From assembly GCA_026874595.1 (NCBI GenBank), contig CM049314.1:9602729-9666728 (forward strand): DNA of 64,000 nt. Reading direction: 5' to 3'. This document shows positions 47,686-58,954 of the stretch, piece after piece. The notes beneath the pieces were generated by a model. The model was not told where the DNA came from, made no database searches, and saw only the letters and a program-made list of their open reading frames with translations. This stretch comes from Sipunculus nudus. Its lineage: Eukaryota > Annelida > Sipuncula > Golfingiida > Sipunculidae. Made by a program: the position numbers and the translations under genes. Each line of letters begins with the position of its first letter. Positions within the stretch are counted from its first letter, which is position 1.

Positions 47686-48738
47686 AGTACTCGAGTGAAA
47701 GAGTGAAAGAACGTCATAAGTTGGCGGTAGGCTACGCCAAGAGCTACCCCACCACACGAGAATGCACCTATCTCTATGGCCATGATCCTGACCATCAATA
47801 CAACCCCGGCGAGTCTTTTCCAATTACACCAGATGAACCAGACAGATGTATCAGTAACCATGTCAGTGGTAAGCTTCTGACTTCATCTAGCAGCGTCATA
47901 AATAAGCTCCATCATGGACCAATAACACTTCAGATACAAGCTGACGTCATCGTGACCAGCAAGTGTCTTCTTTTCTTCGCGGATTTCTTTTGCAGAAACG
48001 GCGTTCACCGAGTTCAATTGGTCCTCGTCCCGCGGATGAAAGCAACTTTGTGGCCGACCCTTAACAATATGATTGAACTGGATATTAAGGATAATATGTT
48101 CCTTTATATAAAATCGGGTTCTGTTTATGTAAGAGATAAATAGGGTCTGTGGGTGGAGGTCCTCTACACCAACCAGCTAGACATCGGCCATCTTTGTAGA
48201 AAAGGCAAGGCGATGACTTTCTTGAGCACAAGCAACTGTCGGGAATCGACGGAATGGGAACCAAACAACGACACGTATGGCAACGGACGAAAATGGCTGA
48301 GTGAGTTTATCATACAGCCTGTTCCATGAACCACCAAAGCGAATTTCCTGAAAGTATAAAAAAACCGAGAACGGAACGCCAAGAGTAGCATCCAAAAATC
48401 TGCGGTTATCATATCTGTTCCCCGAAAGTGGTACTGACGTCTCCTCGGATGTGTCTCCTGTGCAGAGGTATGACCGCAGCCGATGTTATGTATGCAATCC
48501 GTCTAAACAGGAGAAAACCGTCAACACGGCATCACCCGTGCAGTTACAAAAAAGCTCATCTGATGAAATGTCGAGAGGAATAAGGCGAGGAGGTAAAGGC
48601 AGAAAATCCCTTCCGGTCTCACCAGAAATAAAACAAGTCGAATCACAGTCGCCCCACCAAACTATGCACAGTGTTTTTGGCGTCGTTCTGTTCTACATTG
48701 TTCTGTGCGTCTTTTTCTCACCAGCTCCCTCAGGGTAA
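47686..48738 (+). pseudogene. PHYHIP-like domain pseudogene (gene E)
   Basis: Starts at the acceptor gtatctccttag with the same phase (AG-TAC-TCG). Domain landmarks: CLLFFADFFCRN, HRVQLVLVPRMK, ELDIKDNMFLY, then TAG at 48141-48143, and LWVEVLYTNQLDIGHL continuing in the same frame to ~48327. The N-terminal half (YAKSYPTTRECTYLYGHD) is strongly diverged from genes B-D. In another frame 48451-48738 has a CYVCN motif like the domain end, a basic Ser-rich stretch and a hydrophobic C-terminal segment (VFGVVLFYIVLCVFF). It is disrupted unless intron 48144-48450 exists, and no convincing splice sites were found. Confidence 0.75.
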
Positions 48739-49319
48739 CTGGCATGTGCATTTTTCTGTATCATAGAGATGTTCTAAAAAGATATTTGCAACCGCAGAGA
48801 GATTACTTGAAACCTGACCTCCCCCCCCCCCCCCCCCCCCCCCCCACCCCAAACCATCGAACGCCCTAAACTGAGCAATAATGGAGGACCGACTATGGTG
48901 TGTACGACAATGTAAAATTAGGATAAGGTGAAAAAATAGCAGGTGCAAATCTGTAACCTATGACAGATATTCTACCCAATGTCATTTCCAGTAAATCAGG
49001 CATATTTTAGAACTACGGACAGCACACGTACAGAACATGGACTCAAGAAAGAAGGATAAAATTGTAATTGATGCTTATGCACTCTAAGAGACAGAAAAGA
49101 GTCCTCACACCGAAAATTTTGCTATAATGAGATGTAGAAATAAGCTCATCGCCCATTATAAGCGTCCCCTCCCTGAGGAATGAGACTTAAATTTTACTTG
49201 TCCACAATATGCACAAAAGGAATAATGTTTGCAAATGTTAAATTTACATGTTTTTTATATATTTAGCCAGTATTGCCTTTCATTTGGAGTGATAGTTGGT
49301 CGTTAAAAATTTCTGACGT
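48739..49319. other. Intergenic, poly-C tract
   Basis: C run at 48821-48845; no gene recognised. Confidence 0.5.
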
Positions 49320-49800
49320 TAATAATTCTATAAACTATCGGGTAAGTCTTGGTGGTGACCTCTAATATAATTACCTCATTAAATATGCATGGATTTTGCT
49401 GAGAATTTAATTGTGTTGAGAAACTCTATTGGTAAATATGTATAATGATTTCATGAAAATCCCCATGATGCCGCTAAAGTGCGGTGACATCTGACCTCAT
49501 TAAATATGATGGAAATCGAACTTCAGCGAGATATTTTATAAATTACCAATCCTGTTGAGTTTTATTAAAAACCATCATATTCCTCGTGAGTTTTCGCGGA
49601 GACAACACAAAGTAGCCTAGTGCCCTCTGATCTAATCATATATGCGTAAAAATTCATAAAATATTTGATGTAATATTTGTTCAGTTTAGTCGACAACCAT
49701 CAAAGCCGCGGTAAGTTATCGCTACGACACTAAAAGTAAACGGGCGGACGGACGGTTGTTATACAATAATACGTCCCGTCATAGACGGACGTATAAAATG
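49320..49800 (+). mobile_element. Family 2 dispersed element 3' part with terminal palindrome
   Basis: Monomers (ggtgacctctaatat, ctgacctcattaaatatg, aaaccatcatattcctcgtg) followed by (GGAC)n and a hairpin at 49769-49794 (atacgtcccgtc-ata-gacggacgtat). The same monomer family is at 18.4-19.3 kb and the same end, reversed, at 28.5 kb. Confidence 0.68.
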
Positions 49801-50411
49801 CAAGCAATTTAATCGACTATGAATAAAAACGACCAATCATCTGCTGAAGCTTAATTAATATTTTTTTCTATTTATTTGAAATAGAGAATCACACGTGTTC
49901 ACGTGTTGTATGATTTACAACAGATTTTCTGGTTGCATTAATTCACGAGAGACTTATCTTTGTTTTTTTTTTTTGTCCTTCAGTATCTCCGGTTATAAAC
50001 CTTCCACGCCCACTTTCGCAGTGTTATTGTAGATCCGTTCTGAATGAAAATTTATGTACATAACTGTTATATTTCGAATTTCAGACTGTATCGCAACAGC
50101 TAGTATAACCATGGCTAGCCTTAATTTTTAATCTGAACCATGAGGCAGCTTATAATACACACACTTTTTCCCACATTTCGCTGATGATTTATTTTTTTCC
50201 GTAAATATTTTTGGCGGAGGTAACCGCATCCATTTTTTATATATATGTACATCTGCAGAAATCTATTTCGGTTTGAACTACGTGACAGGGCAGTATAACA
50301 CGCTTCCTCTCATTTAATATCCTGGTTTTCCCATTGCCCGGTCACTACTGCACCTGCGGGTCCTTGATGCATAATTTTCCCCATTGCTGGATCATAGCGC
50401 CAAGGAACCAA

Positions 50412-50570
50412 CGAAAGGCGCACTCGTTTGTCAGTGACGTTCACGGCCTCCCATTGAGCCTGCAGAACGCTCACCTTGATAGGGGCTTGCCGTGAAAAAT
50501 CTCATCACCCCGGCTGAGATTCGGACTAATGGTCTCCCAGCTTTGAGTCCTTTGCTGTTTTACTGAGCCC
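50412..50570 (-). mobile_element. Degenerate tRNA-derived SINE
   Basis: Aligns with the SINE at 55517-55707: gaaaggcgcactc, gcctgcagaacgctcacc, gtgaaaaatctcatc and ggctgagattcggac. The A-box region is damaged (gctgttttactgagcc). A perfect 15-bp inverted repeat cccagctttgagtcc / ggactcaaagctggg (50536-50550, 50571-50585) spans its end. Confidence 0.7.
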
Positions 50571-50907
50571 GGACTCAAAGCTGGGCGGAGATGATTTATT
50601 ATTATATTTTATTAAAACATGACATTTAACCTGTACATCTGCAGAAATTAATTTGGGTTTGAACATGGATGTAGCACACGATTTCCCAGGATTCATCCAG
50701 ATTCGGTTGAACGCACCTACATTTATCGCCGTTACTTGGTATTTCACCGAGGTCCCCCGTTTAATTTTATAAACTGAGCGACATTTAAAAAATTCTTGCA
50801 TTTATTGCAATAAACCTGTTATTCGTTACAACTCTATGTTTCAGGTTTTAAAATTAACTCAAAAAGATGAAAATATAAATGATATAGGATGAAATATTTT
50901 GTAAAAT

Positions 50908-51490
50908 TAATGGCCAATGGGCCATGACGCTCAGATGAATTTGAAATACAGGTGATGCACTTTGATGTTATTGATGGTATCATCTTGTAAAAAATATGTG
51001 TGAAGGAACCTAGAACAATGGGAAGAATGACCACCAGAGTGCTCAAAATGAATTTTGACCATAGTCCTTAGGAAATCGGCATCAGTGACCTTAACGTTTC
51101 AAAGAAGATTTATGCGAAACCTGGCAAGATGCTAGAATTTCTACTTCAAACGGCTATGACTTGTGTCCATCTGATTTATATGGTGCTCAGATCATGTTCC
51201 ATCAAATAGCTAACAGAATGTCTCGCAGTGACCTTACTTTGGATGTCCAAGGAGAAATTAAAATGACCTCTCTTTACATTAAAAAAGACAATTCTAGGTC
51301 ATTAACATGTATGCCCTCCCTGGCTTTCTGGTTGCCCAGAATTAAATTGCTCGAACCTCACAGTTGCAGTTGCAGTGACCTGACTTCAGACTTTTAAAGA
51401 GATTTGCCAAGGACTTCCCTGGATGTCAAATAAGACATTCCTAGATCCAACAGTAAAGTTTTGTGACCTGCCTGACTAACAGGGTGCTCA
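50908..51490 (+). mobile_element. Pearl-like element, family 1, 3'-truncated
   Basis: 5' end aatggccaatgggccatgac then gctcagatga; core monomers with gcagtgacc and ggatgtcaaataag. The microsatellite and terminal hairpin are not found. Confidence 0.65.
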
Positions 51491-51870
51491 TCATTTTTGA
51501 TGTCATCAATTTATGCGATGGACGTGATCTCATGACTACGCATCAAACGAGCCAAAATTATTAGTTTTTTAAAGGGAGAGAGGAAGATTTCAACGGAAAT
51601 TGTAACACAATAGATGGTGAGTGAAAAAGGACTATCAAACAGATCAAGGTTGACTAGAGAACTGTTCGAATTTCGGCAAATAGCGAGCTTTTAATCGGGG
51701 CCTATTGTGGTTGCTATAGCAACCACCGTGAATTCCTTGTATTATCGCCCAGCGACAACTCGCTTTATATGAAGTTGTTGGTGTAATATTAGGTAATATA
51801 CACTACATATATGTTATGATTATTAATAGAAAATATTTGATAAAAAATACATATTAAAATAGATATAGGC

Positions 51871-52662
51871 TGATGGCTCGCTTATGCTCGAAGTGCAAAC
51901 AGCAAAAGAAATGTGTGGACCTTCGTATAGATGATGACCTGTATTGCCTAGACTTTGTCATTGAAAAATGGCCGAGAGTATATAAAAATATGTAGGCCGC
52001 CAGCAAACTGAGGACAAAGTAAACCAAGAACAATGCGGAGGAACCAGCAAACGCTGGGAGGAAATCGAGAAGCGAAGGAAACATATCTAATGTAGATAAA
52101 ACAAGGGAATTATATGACTGTGTCAATAACTGTCTGCTGTCATACGTCAAGTATTACATACATAGGTCTTCAGCGGATAATTTACGTGCTGTAGTTAGCA
52201 GGTTTTACGAGAGAAATGAAATCTGTACGGCGAAAACCCTTGTTTAGTGACAGTCGGTAGCACGGAAATACTTGGTGAGCAACCAAGTAGGGTGACATCA
52301 AGTTCAAGAACAGCAAGAGAAGCTGATGCAGCGGATATTGTATCTGCTTTTCAAAAGCTGGACAACAAAAATATCAGTCTCCCGAGTTTTGGTGCATGTG
52401 ACCTTGAACGATTACCAAGGTTTGCACCCGAACAGATGGAACATTGAGCAGTCCTGGATATGATAATCAAATTAGACCAGAGACTTAAGTTGGTTGAAGT
52501 AACATCAGAGCAAACTTCTGATTCAGTTGCAGCCCTTACCGCGAATGTGCATCAGGAACTAATCAAAGTTGAAAGTAAAAGGGACGCTAGTCAAGAGAAG
52601 AAAGGTGTTGGCCCAAGCAAGTCCCTAGCAAGGAACCCTAACCCAGGCTACTCAGTGACGTA
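51871..52662 (+). pseudogene. LINE ORF1 (N-terminal and middle part), broken
   Basis: Begins ATG GCT CGC with CSKCKQQKKC and a second Cys (DDLYCLDF), stop at ~51986. Then in shifted frame LYDCVNNCLLSYVKYY and VVSRFYERNEIC, the typical middle of this ORF1 type. 52247-52662 continues (AREADAADIVSAFQKLDN; coiled-coil-like MIIKLDQRLKLVEVTSEQTSD region cut here) with a TGA at 52445. A putative RNA-binding chaperone when intact. Confidence 0.7.
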
Positions 52663-52730
52663 ATTAAAGAAAGCCCTGGCCACAGGCTTATAAATAAGAA
52701 TAAATCTCTACGGAAAATAAAGCAAGCTCT

Positions 52731-53852
52731 ATGCCTGAAACTGATCTAGGTGCACACCACAATGAAAACGACGGTTTTCAGTTTCAGAAACATGAGAAAC
52801 GACGACAGATAAGACGAAACAAGCCCACGGTTATCGGTAAGAAGGATCATGACACGATAAGAGGTGGTCCAAGAACTGTCAACCTCTTTGTGAATAGAGT
52901 CAGTAATGACGTAGATGATAGTGAATTAAAGGAATATTTTCTTAACGAAGGAGTAAATGTAATGGGTATTGAGAAAGTATCACATGAAGATTCATTAATG
53001 AAATCGTATAAGATTAAGATAAATGTTAATGATATAGATAAAGTAATGGATGAGGCATTCTGGCCGACTGGTATTGGGTGCAGAAAATTCTTTATAAGGA
53101 GAGAGTACCAGGATAAGAAATCTACAAAGAAGACCACCATTAATTTTTTTGCTATGCCAAGTAACAATCTGGAAAACTTGAAAATTTTATCATATAACCC
53201 AACTGGTATAGTAAATGATATAAAAAGGTATTATATCAAAACACATATCGATGCACATCGTGCAGATTTAATATTTTTACAGGAGACATGGCTGATTAAG
53301 GAACGAGAATCATTTCTAGCTTCTATACATGATAAGTATATGTTCACAGCTCAAACAGGTATTGATAGTTCTAGAGATATACTCCATGGTCGGCCACATA
53401 GAGGAGTGGCCATACTATGGCACCAATCACTCTCTGCCTGTGTCCAGCCACTAAATCTTGGGTCAAATTGCTTATGCGCAGTATCCCCGAGACTGTCAGA
53501 CGATTCTAGTGTTATATTAATTTGTATATACTTACCGTGTGATAATCGTTCCAAAACTGATGTTAATGAGAAATTTCTTGGCACCTTAAATAAGCTTCAG
53601 CAAGCACTCGAAATTTACAATGAAAATCCCATTATTATTGCTGGGGACTGTAATGTGGGCTCATGCAGGCATAATAGTCATACAAAGTACTTAAAAAACT
53701 TCTATGCTAATAACAATCTACATTTTGCTTGGAATAGCCGGCAGGCTCTGCCTGATCAGACTTACAGGAACTGTGAGAGGATACTTCCACACTTGATCAC
53801 TTCATCTGCTCAGGTGATATTTATAAATCAATTTGTCATGTGGGAATTATAG
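52731..53852 (+). pseudogene. LINE ORF1 C-terminus fused in frame to ORF2 endonuclease domain
   Basis: Residues ~45-130 (VNLFVNRVSNDVDDSELKEY to GIGCRKFF) look like the RRM-type C-terminus of ORF1. From ~142 the APE endonuclease begins: LKILSYNPTGIVND, LIFLQETWL (catalytic Glu), RGVAILWHQS, VILICIYLPCD and IIIAGDCNVG (Asp/Asn). The frame ends early, before the final SDH motif, which is found in the next frame (ASNHNPVLMKCD, ~53867). ORF1 and ORF2 in one frame is unusual; either a stop was lost or a frameshift fused them. Confidence 0.8.
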
Positions 53853-54669
53853 ATGACCCATCGAATGCCTCTAATCATAATCCGGTGCTTATGAAATGTG
53901 ATATTCGTGTAGATAAATACAGAGTTAATTGTGATATTTACCCTAAACGTGATAAGGTTGAATGGTTTAATGCAACTAAGGATACGATTCAGGGATACAA
54001 AAACACAGTCGATATAAATTTAGAAAAAAATAATATTTCTAATGATATTTTAACATGCTCCAACAATACGTGTTCATCACATACCCACAAAAAAAACATA
54101 TAGATAAGCTTTATGCAGACATTGTTCAAAGATGTGTAAGTGCAAGTTACAAGTGGCTACCACACCAAAAACAAACAAGCTCTAACAGAAAACGAATACC
54201 ATACTGGTCAGAGACGGTAAAACCAATTAAAGAACAGTCCTTGTTCTGGCACTGGCTATGGATACAGAATGGTCGCCCAAATACAGGACATGTGGCTGTA
54301 ATTAGACGTAGGACACGTGCAGAATATCACAGAATATTGAGAAACTGCCAAAGACAAGAGAATAACCTACGTAAGCAAAGTATGGCAGACATGATAAATA
54401 AAAGTCGAGATAGAGACTTATGGACCGAAGTAAAGAAGATGAAGTCAGGTGGTCCTTCATAGACCAGGACTGTTGATAATAAATTTACTAGTACAGAAAT
54501 TGCAAATCACTTCGGGGAAAAATACAGGCACATATATAATAGCCTTCCAGATAAAGCGGAGAAACTTAATAATATTGTTAATCAGGCAATCAAAAACATA
54601 TCACCAAAGGATACTCTCAACATATGTGTATCCGACGTTAGGATGGCTATTTGTGGAACACACCGTTTG

Positions 54670-54720
<51 letters not shown>

Positions 54721-55400
54721 TTTATTTCATTTTATGATTTTACGTGGATATGTCCCGGCGGATATGAATACTTACGTAATTATGCCTATACCGAAAGACC
54801 CCAGAGGTGACCTTACCTAACTACAGGGGTATTTCATTGACAAGTTGTTCAGCAAACTACTTGATAGTGTTATTATTCAGAAAAATGTAGAAAAACTTGG
54901 CTCTTCTCCACTTCAATATGCTTTTAAGAAGGGGCATTCGACTAACATGTGCACAGTAGTGCTGAAGGAGGTTATTTCACATTACATATGGAACGGGTCA
55001 TCAGTTTACAGGTTTTTTGTTGATGCATCACGCGCTTTTGACAGAATTAATATTGCCAAGTTGTTCCATTTACTCATGAAACGCAATGTTTCACCTACTG
55101 TCATTAGAATACTAGCAGATATCTACCAGAGACCTGTTATTAAGACAAAATGGAATGATGTTGAATCTGAACAGTTTGGTGCAAATAATGGTGTACGCCA
55201 AGGGGGTGTATTATCCCCCTTCTGTTTAATATTTATATGGACGAGCTTTTTAAACGTCTCACAAATAAGGGAATAGGATGTTATATTGGAAATTATTTTG
55301 CTGGAGCTGTTGGCTATGCGGACGATCTTACGCTCTTATGTCTCGGACGGGGCATCAACAGATGGTTATAGAATGTGAAACGTTTGCTTAAGAATTTGAT
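53840..55400 (+). pseudogene. LINE ORF2 linker and reverse transcriptase, frameshifted
   Basis: 54055-54462 encodes the linker (RIPYWSETVKPIKEQS). After the (TA)n block, PIPKDPRGDLT and FSKLLDSVIIQKN lead to RT motifs LQYAFKKGHST, FFVDASRAFDRI (motif A Asp) and NGVRQGGVLSP (motif B). A frameshift at ~55220 moves FNIYMDELFKRL and GYADDLTLL (motif C Asp-Asp, ~55316-55342) to another frame. Confidence 0.85.
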
Positions 55401-55499
55401 ATGTTATACAACGCAAAGAAAACAAAATGTGTTATTTTTAACAGGGTGTATCCAGCTAGATTAGATAAGATCGTTTTAAATGGTGTAGCCCTAGAATGG

Positions 55500-56395
55500 C
55501 GAATTCTGTACAGTACAGGACCCCCGAAAGGCGCACTCATTTGTGAGTGAAACACGGTCGTTGGGCACGACCTTCCCATTAAGCCTGCAGAGCGCTCACC
55601 CTGGGTGGGGGCCAACCATGAAAAACCTCACCGCCTCGGCTGATATTCGAACTCACGTTCTCCCGGCTTTAAGTCCTGCGCTCTACCCCTGAGCCACAGA
55701 AGCCGGTTTCTGTACAGTACTTGGGGAATACAGTAACTTGCAACTAGTCAGATTACAATGACGTCTTCGGTAAAAGAGTCAAATTTATTGCATGCTTTAA
55801 AACCCTAACGGCGTATTTCGGATGTCTGTCTAGCAAGGTTAAGAACAGGCTATTTCACTCTTATTGTTGTTCCTTCCTTTTACGGCTGCCAAACCTGGTT
55901 ATTAAAGCATAAGTCAATTGATCGATTAAGTACATTATATAATAAGGCTCTGCGTCACCTATGGCACTTACCATATAAATCGCACAAGAATATTGTACAT
56001 GGATTGGCGGGCTCTCCGGCTCTGATAAATATAATCAGCTCACGCTTTATAAATTTATTTTTTAACATGCAATATGTTGCAAACGACTTTGTAAATTTTC
56101 TGACAAAGAGAGCTCATTATACCTCAATTGGTGTACTTGGAGGCAACTTACGATATCTGGAAAGTCAGATGCACAAACATGGGATACAACGCAACATTAG
56201 AAATATAAGATACTTAAGAGACAGTTTATAATGGTAACAACATCCATTAACATAGATTTACTGCCAGAATTGATAGAATGCAAAGATGGGATATGTAACT
56301 CGCATTTGACCTCCGATGAGGTTAAAATGCTAATTGATTTATTATCATCCGATTTTGTAATAGGTACGGGCTGAACATTTTTTTCCTTCCTTCTT
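55500..56395 (+). pseudogene. LINE ORF2 C-terminal region, split by a SINE
   Basis: After the SINE the frame resumes with LYNKALRHLWHLPYKSHKN (~55947), AGSPALINIISSRF and GNLRYLESQMHKHGI, a post-RT region common in invertebrate LINEs, then a 3' UTR. Several stops precede it. Confidence 0.72.
55504..55720 (-). mobile_element. tRNA-derived SINE with 13-bp target duplication
   Basis: The duplication ttctgtacagtac is at 55504-55516 and 55708-55720. The minus strand starts with a tRNA-like head: A box TGGCTCAGGGGTAGAGCGC (55679-55697) and B box GAGTTCGAATAT (55643-55654). The body includes GGTGAGCGCTCTGCAGGC. SINE proper is 55517-55707, inserted in the LINE. Confidence 0.9.
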
Positions 56396-56489
56396 TTTGT
56401 ATATCATTCATTTATTTCATATTTCTTTTCTTTGCATATAATGTACTGTACTTCCTTGTACGAATAAAGATATATATATAATATAATAA

Positions 56490-57290
56490 TCATATTTATG
56501 GCCACTCGCTTGCAGATAGGGTCAAATTTTAGGTCAAATGGATAAAATTGGTGCCCCGTTTGACGTTCTAGATGCCCAGAATCATGCTTCCGGACAGTAG
56601 CACATAGAATATAGGTCACTATGACCTGAAATCAGGTTCCGAGATTTTCCTAGGACCTCCCTTGATATAGAGTTAGAAATATATAGGTGATACGAATACA
56701 ATTTGTGCTGTGTCTGACTATCTACGTGCTGAAAGTCACGTTTTGGCCATTCCCTTGCAGAAAATAGGTCATCATGACCTAGTTTCAGGTTTCAAAGAAA
56801 CTTTGCCCACAGCCTCCATGGAAGTTGGGTTATAAGATTCGAGGAATATCGGACACAATTGAAACCCATCTGACTTTTAGAGTTCTCAGCTCATGCCTTT
56901 CCCCCATTAGCTATAGAATATTGGTCATGGTGGCCTAAATGTATGTTTCACGCCATTTGATTCAATTTGAAATTTGAAATACAATTTCAGGTTTTCAAGG
57001 AGTTTTGTCTAGGAACTCCCTGGATGTACAGTAAGAAGTTTATATGTCCAACTGTTATGCTTTATGCCCTGTCAAAGTCTGGATTGCTTCATTAGAAGTC
57101 TCAAAAATGCGTAACCATTAGAGAAATAAAGGTGCGCCACCAGTCTTCCAGAACCGATGAAACTGTTTATAATCAATATACATTAAAAGGATCATGGCAA
57201 TCAATACGTTAGTTATTGAGATACGGGAGCTTATATATCAATTTTTTAATTATTTGGTGGTGCACACACAGGCAATGCTGAAAAAGATTA
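56490..57290 (+). mobile_element. Pearl-like family 1 core monomers, ends missing
   Basis: Degenerate ~150-157-bp monomers: catgacctagtttcaggtttc at ~56773 and counterparts near 56625 and 56980. Neither the gggcccatgggcc-type 5' end nor a hairpin end was found. Confidence 0.6.
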
Positions 57291-57306
57291 TTCAATGAAG
57301 GATATT

Positions 57307-57312
57307 TTTATT
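57307..57312 (-). terminator. Candidate poly(A) signal of gene B
   Basis: AATAAA on the minus strand 255 nt past the stop at 57567, in a block conserved at 35040-35250 behind the paralogous gene C. Confidence 0.5.
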
Positions 57313-57469
57313 CAAACGCTTATGTCATATTTATCAGAACAAGGCTGTAGATTTAATTATTTTAGATTGCAAGGCCCACTTTTTTACCATCATAACTTAT
57401 CAAACTCCTCTCGGTCAGTCTTTACAGGCACACATCCAAACAACATTTCACATACATTTACACAATACC

Positions 57470-57509
<40 letters not shown>

Positions 57510-57566
57510 CGTGTGTGTACAAATATACGTATATGTGTGTGTGTTAATAAATATGACAACGACCCA

Positions 57567-58954
57567 TTATAAAAACTTAAATATATTAACATGTAAGCAT
57601 AAATTTGTTTCTTCCCTTTGTGACCGTTTTTTAGATTTTTTCTGGGCGTGAACGAGTTTGTCACTTGGTCTGGTCACTTGCTCTAGATTGCTGAACCACG
57701 ATGCAGGTAATTCAGTCCCTCTGACATAGCTTCGCTGTGCTACATTAAAAACTCTCGAGCGAGTGCCAGCTTCCATCTTGCATTGGACACCTGCCTTGTT
57801 GTCCATGTATTGTGTCAAATCATAATTCAGGGGAGTTCCGGAGGGATCTACTGTTCTTTGGAAATTCTGGGTGTGAACAAGTTTGTCACATGAGTTGGTC
57901 ACTTGCTCTAGATTGCTGAACCCTGATACAGGTAATTCAGCCCCTCTGTCATAACTTTGCGGTGTTACATTATAAACTCCAGCGCGAGTACCAGGTTCCT
58001 TCTTGGTAGGGATCCCTGGTATGTATTGTGTCAAACAGTAATTTTGAGGAGTGTCGGGGGGATGTACTGTTCTTCGCAAACTCTCGATGAGAACGGGTGT
58101 GTCACACCAGGGGGTTACTGGCGCTGGACTGCTATACCCTAATACAGGTAATTCATCTATATCCATGTAACCTGACTTAGCTTCGTATAAGGTTGATTCC
58201 AATGAGCTGCGAATAATTTTAGAAGAACTGGAAACTGATATGTCTACCCCCGTTGCAGCATGTTTATTCCACAATGCTTGTGTTGTTGACTCAGTAGGCC
58301 AGTTTGTATTCACATTGCATATAGTACACCTCGCATTTTTTGGTATACCGCCTGGGGTTGAAGTCCCCCGTCCTATGATACCTGTGATCCAAAAACATGC
58401 TAAGTTTCTTGTTATCATATCTGGTATGTTTATTGATGACGTGTAGAAAATTTCAACCCATAATCTAGGTCTATTCGTCACTAAGACTCTGCCACTGCTT
58501 TCCCGTTTGATGAAATTGTTTGTTCTTATATCGAGTTCAACGAGTTCTTGAAGGACTGGCAAATGCACCACCTGGTGTGCTGGTACAAGTACCAACTGTA
58601 TGTGATGTATCTTAGGATTGTTACAAAAGAAGTCGGAAAAGAAAAGACGACAATTTTCACGCATGACAGTGTTAGCTCGAACTAGGAATCTCTTTCTGCC
58701 ATAAGGCGACCTTGAAGGAAGAGACCTAGATGCACTGAAAAATACCCCAGCTAAACGTCCGTTAATTGGGTTTCCTGGGTCACCTCCCATATCCTTAACA
58801 ATGGGCGACATGTTTCCGTTACAGTATTGCATGATCTCGTCAAAGTATCTATCTGGCTTGTTTCTATAGAACCAACTGCATTCCTCTATTGAACTATGCC
58901 CCACATGCGTGTTTGCCTTCTCGAAAAGCTCAAGCATTCCATTTTTGGTGTGTC
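57567..58954 (-). CDS. PHYHIP-like protein with repeat-bearing tail, main exon (gene B)
   Basis: Main exon; with exon 1 (60975-60990) it gives 467 codons plus stop (16 + 1388 nt, in frame). The acceptor attttctaacttacag precedes GA, completing Arg6 before HTKNGM. Domain at ~33-219: WFYRNKPDRYFDE, MSPIVKDMGGDPGNPINGR, GVFFSAS, SPYGRKRFLV, FFSDFFCN, HHIQLVLVP, LWVEIFYTSSIN and ARCTICN. The tail has about three diverged 72-75-aa repeats (aligned points 57706, 57931, 58147) with the core QRTVDPSGTPLNYDLTQY, clearly related to the 80-aa repeats of gene C, and ends basic. Highly similar to gene C through the domain, so a recent duplicate. No signal peptide or membrane segment. Function unknown beyond family membership. 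Confidence 0.87.

Larger units (their letters stand above)
51866..56480 (+). mobile_element. Degraded APE-type non-LTR retrotransposon (CR1/L2/Jockey-like)
   Basis: Full-length LINE order: ORF1 with N-terminal CxxC motif, ORF2 with APE endonuclease and RT, then a C-terminal region and an aataaagatatatata 3' tail (~56464). It is interrupted by stops and frameshifts, a (TA)n stretch at 54675-54717 in the pre-RT region, and a SINE at 55517-55707. Clade assignment is from motif style only. Confidence 0.85.

Noticed and set aside
55640-55700. Possible tRNA gene (A and B boxes)
   Set aside because: Flanked by a target duplication and joined to a SINE body; the tRNA-like part is a SINE head with imperfect arms.
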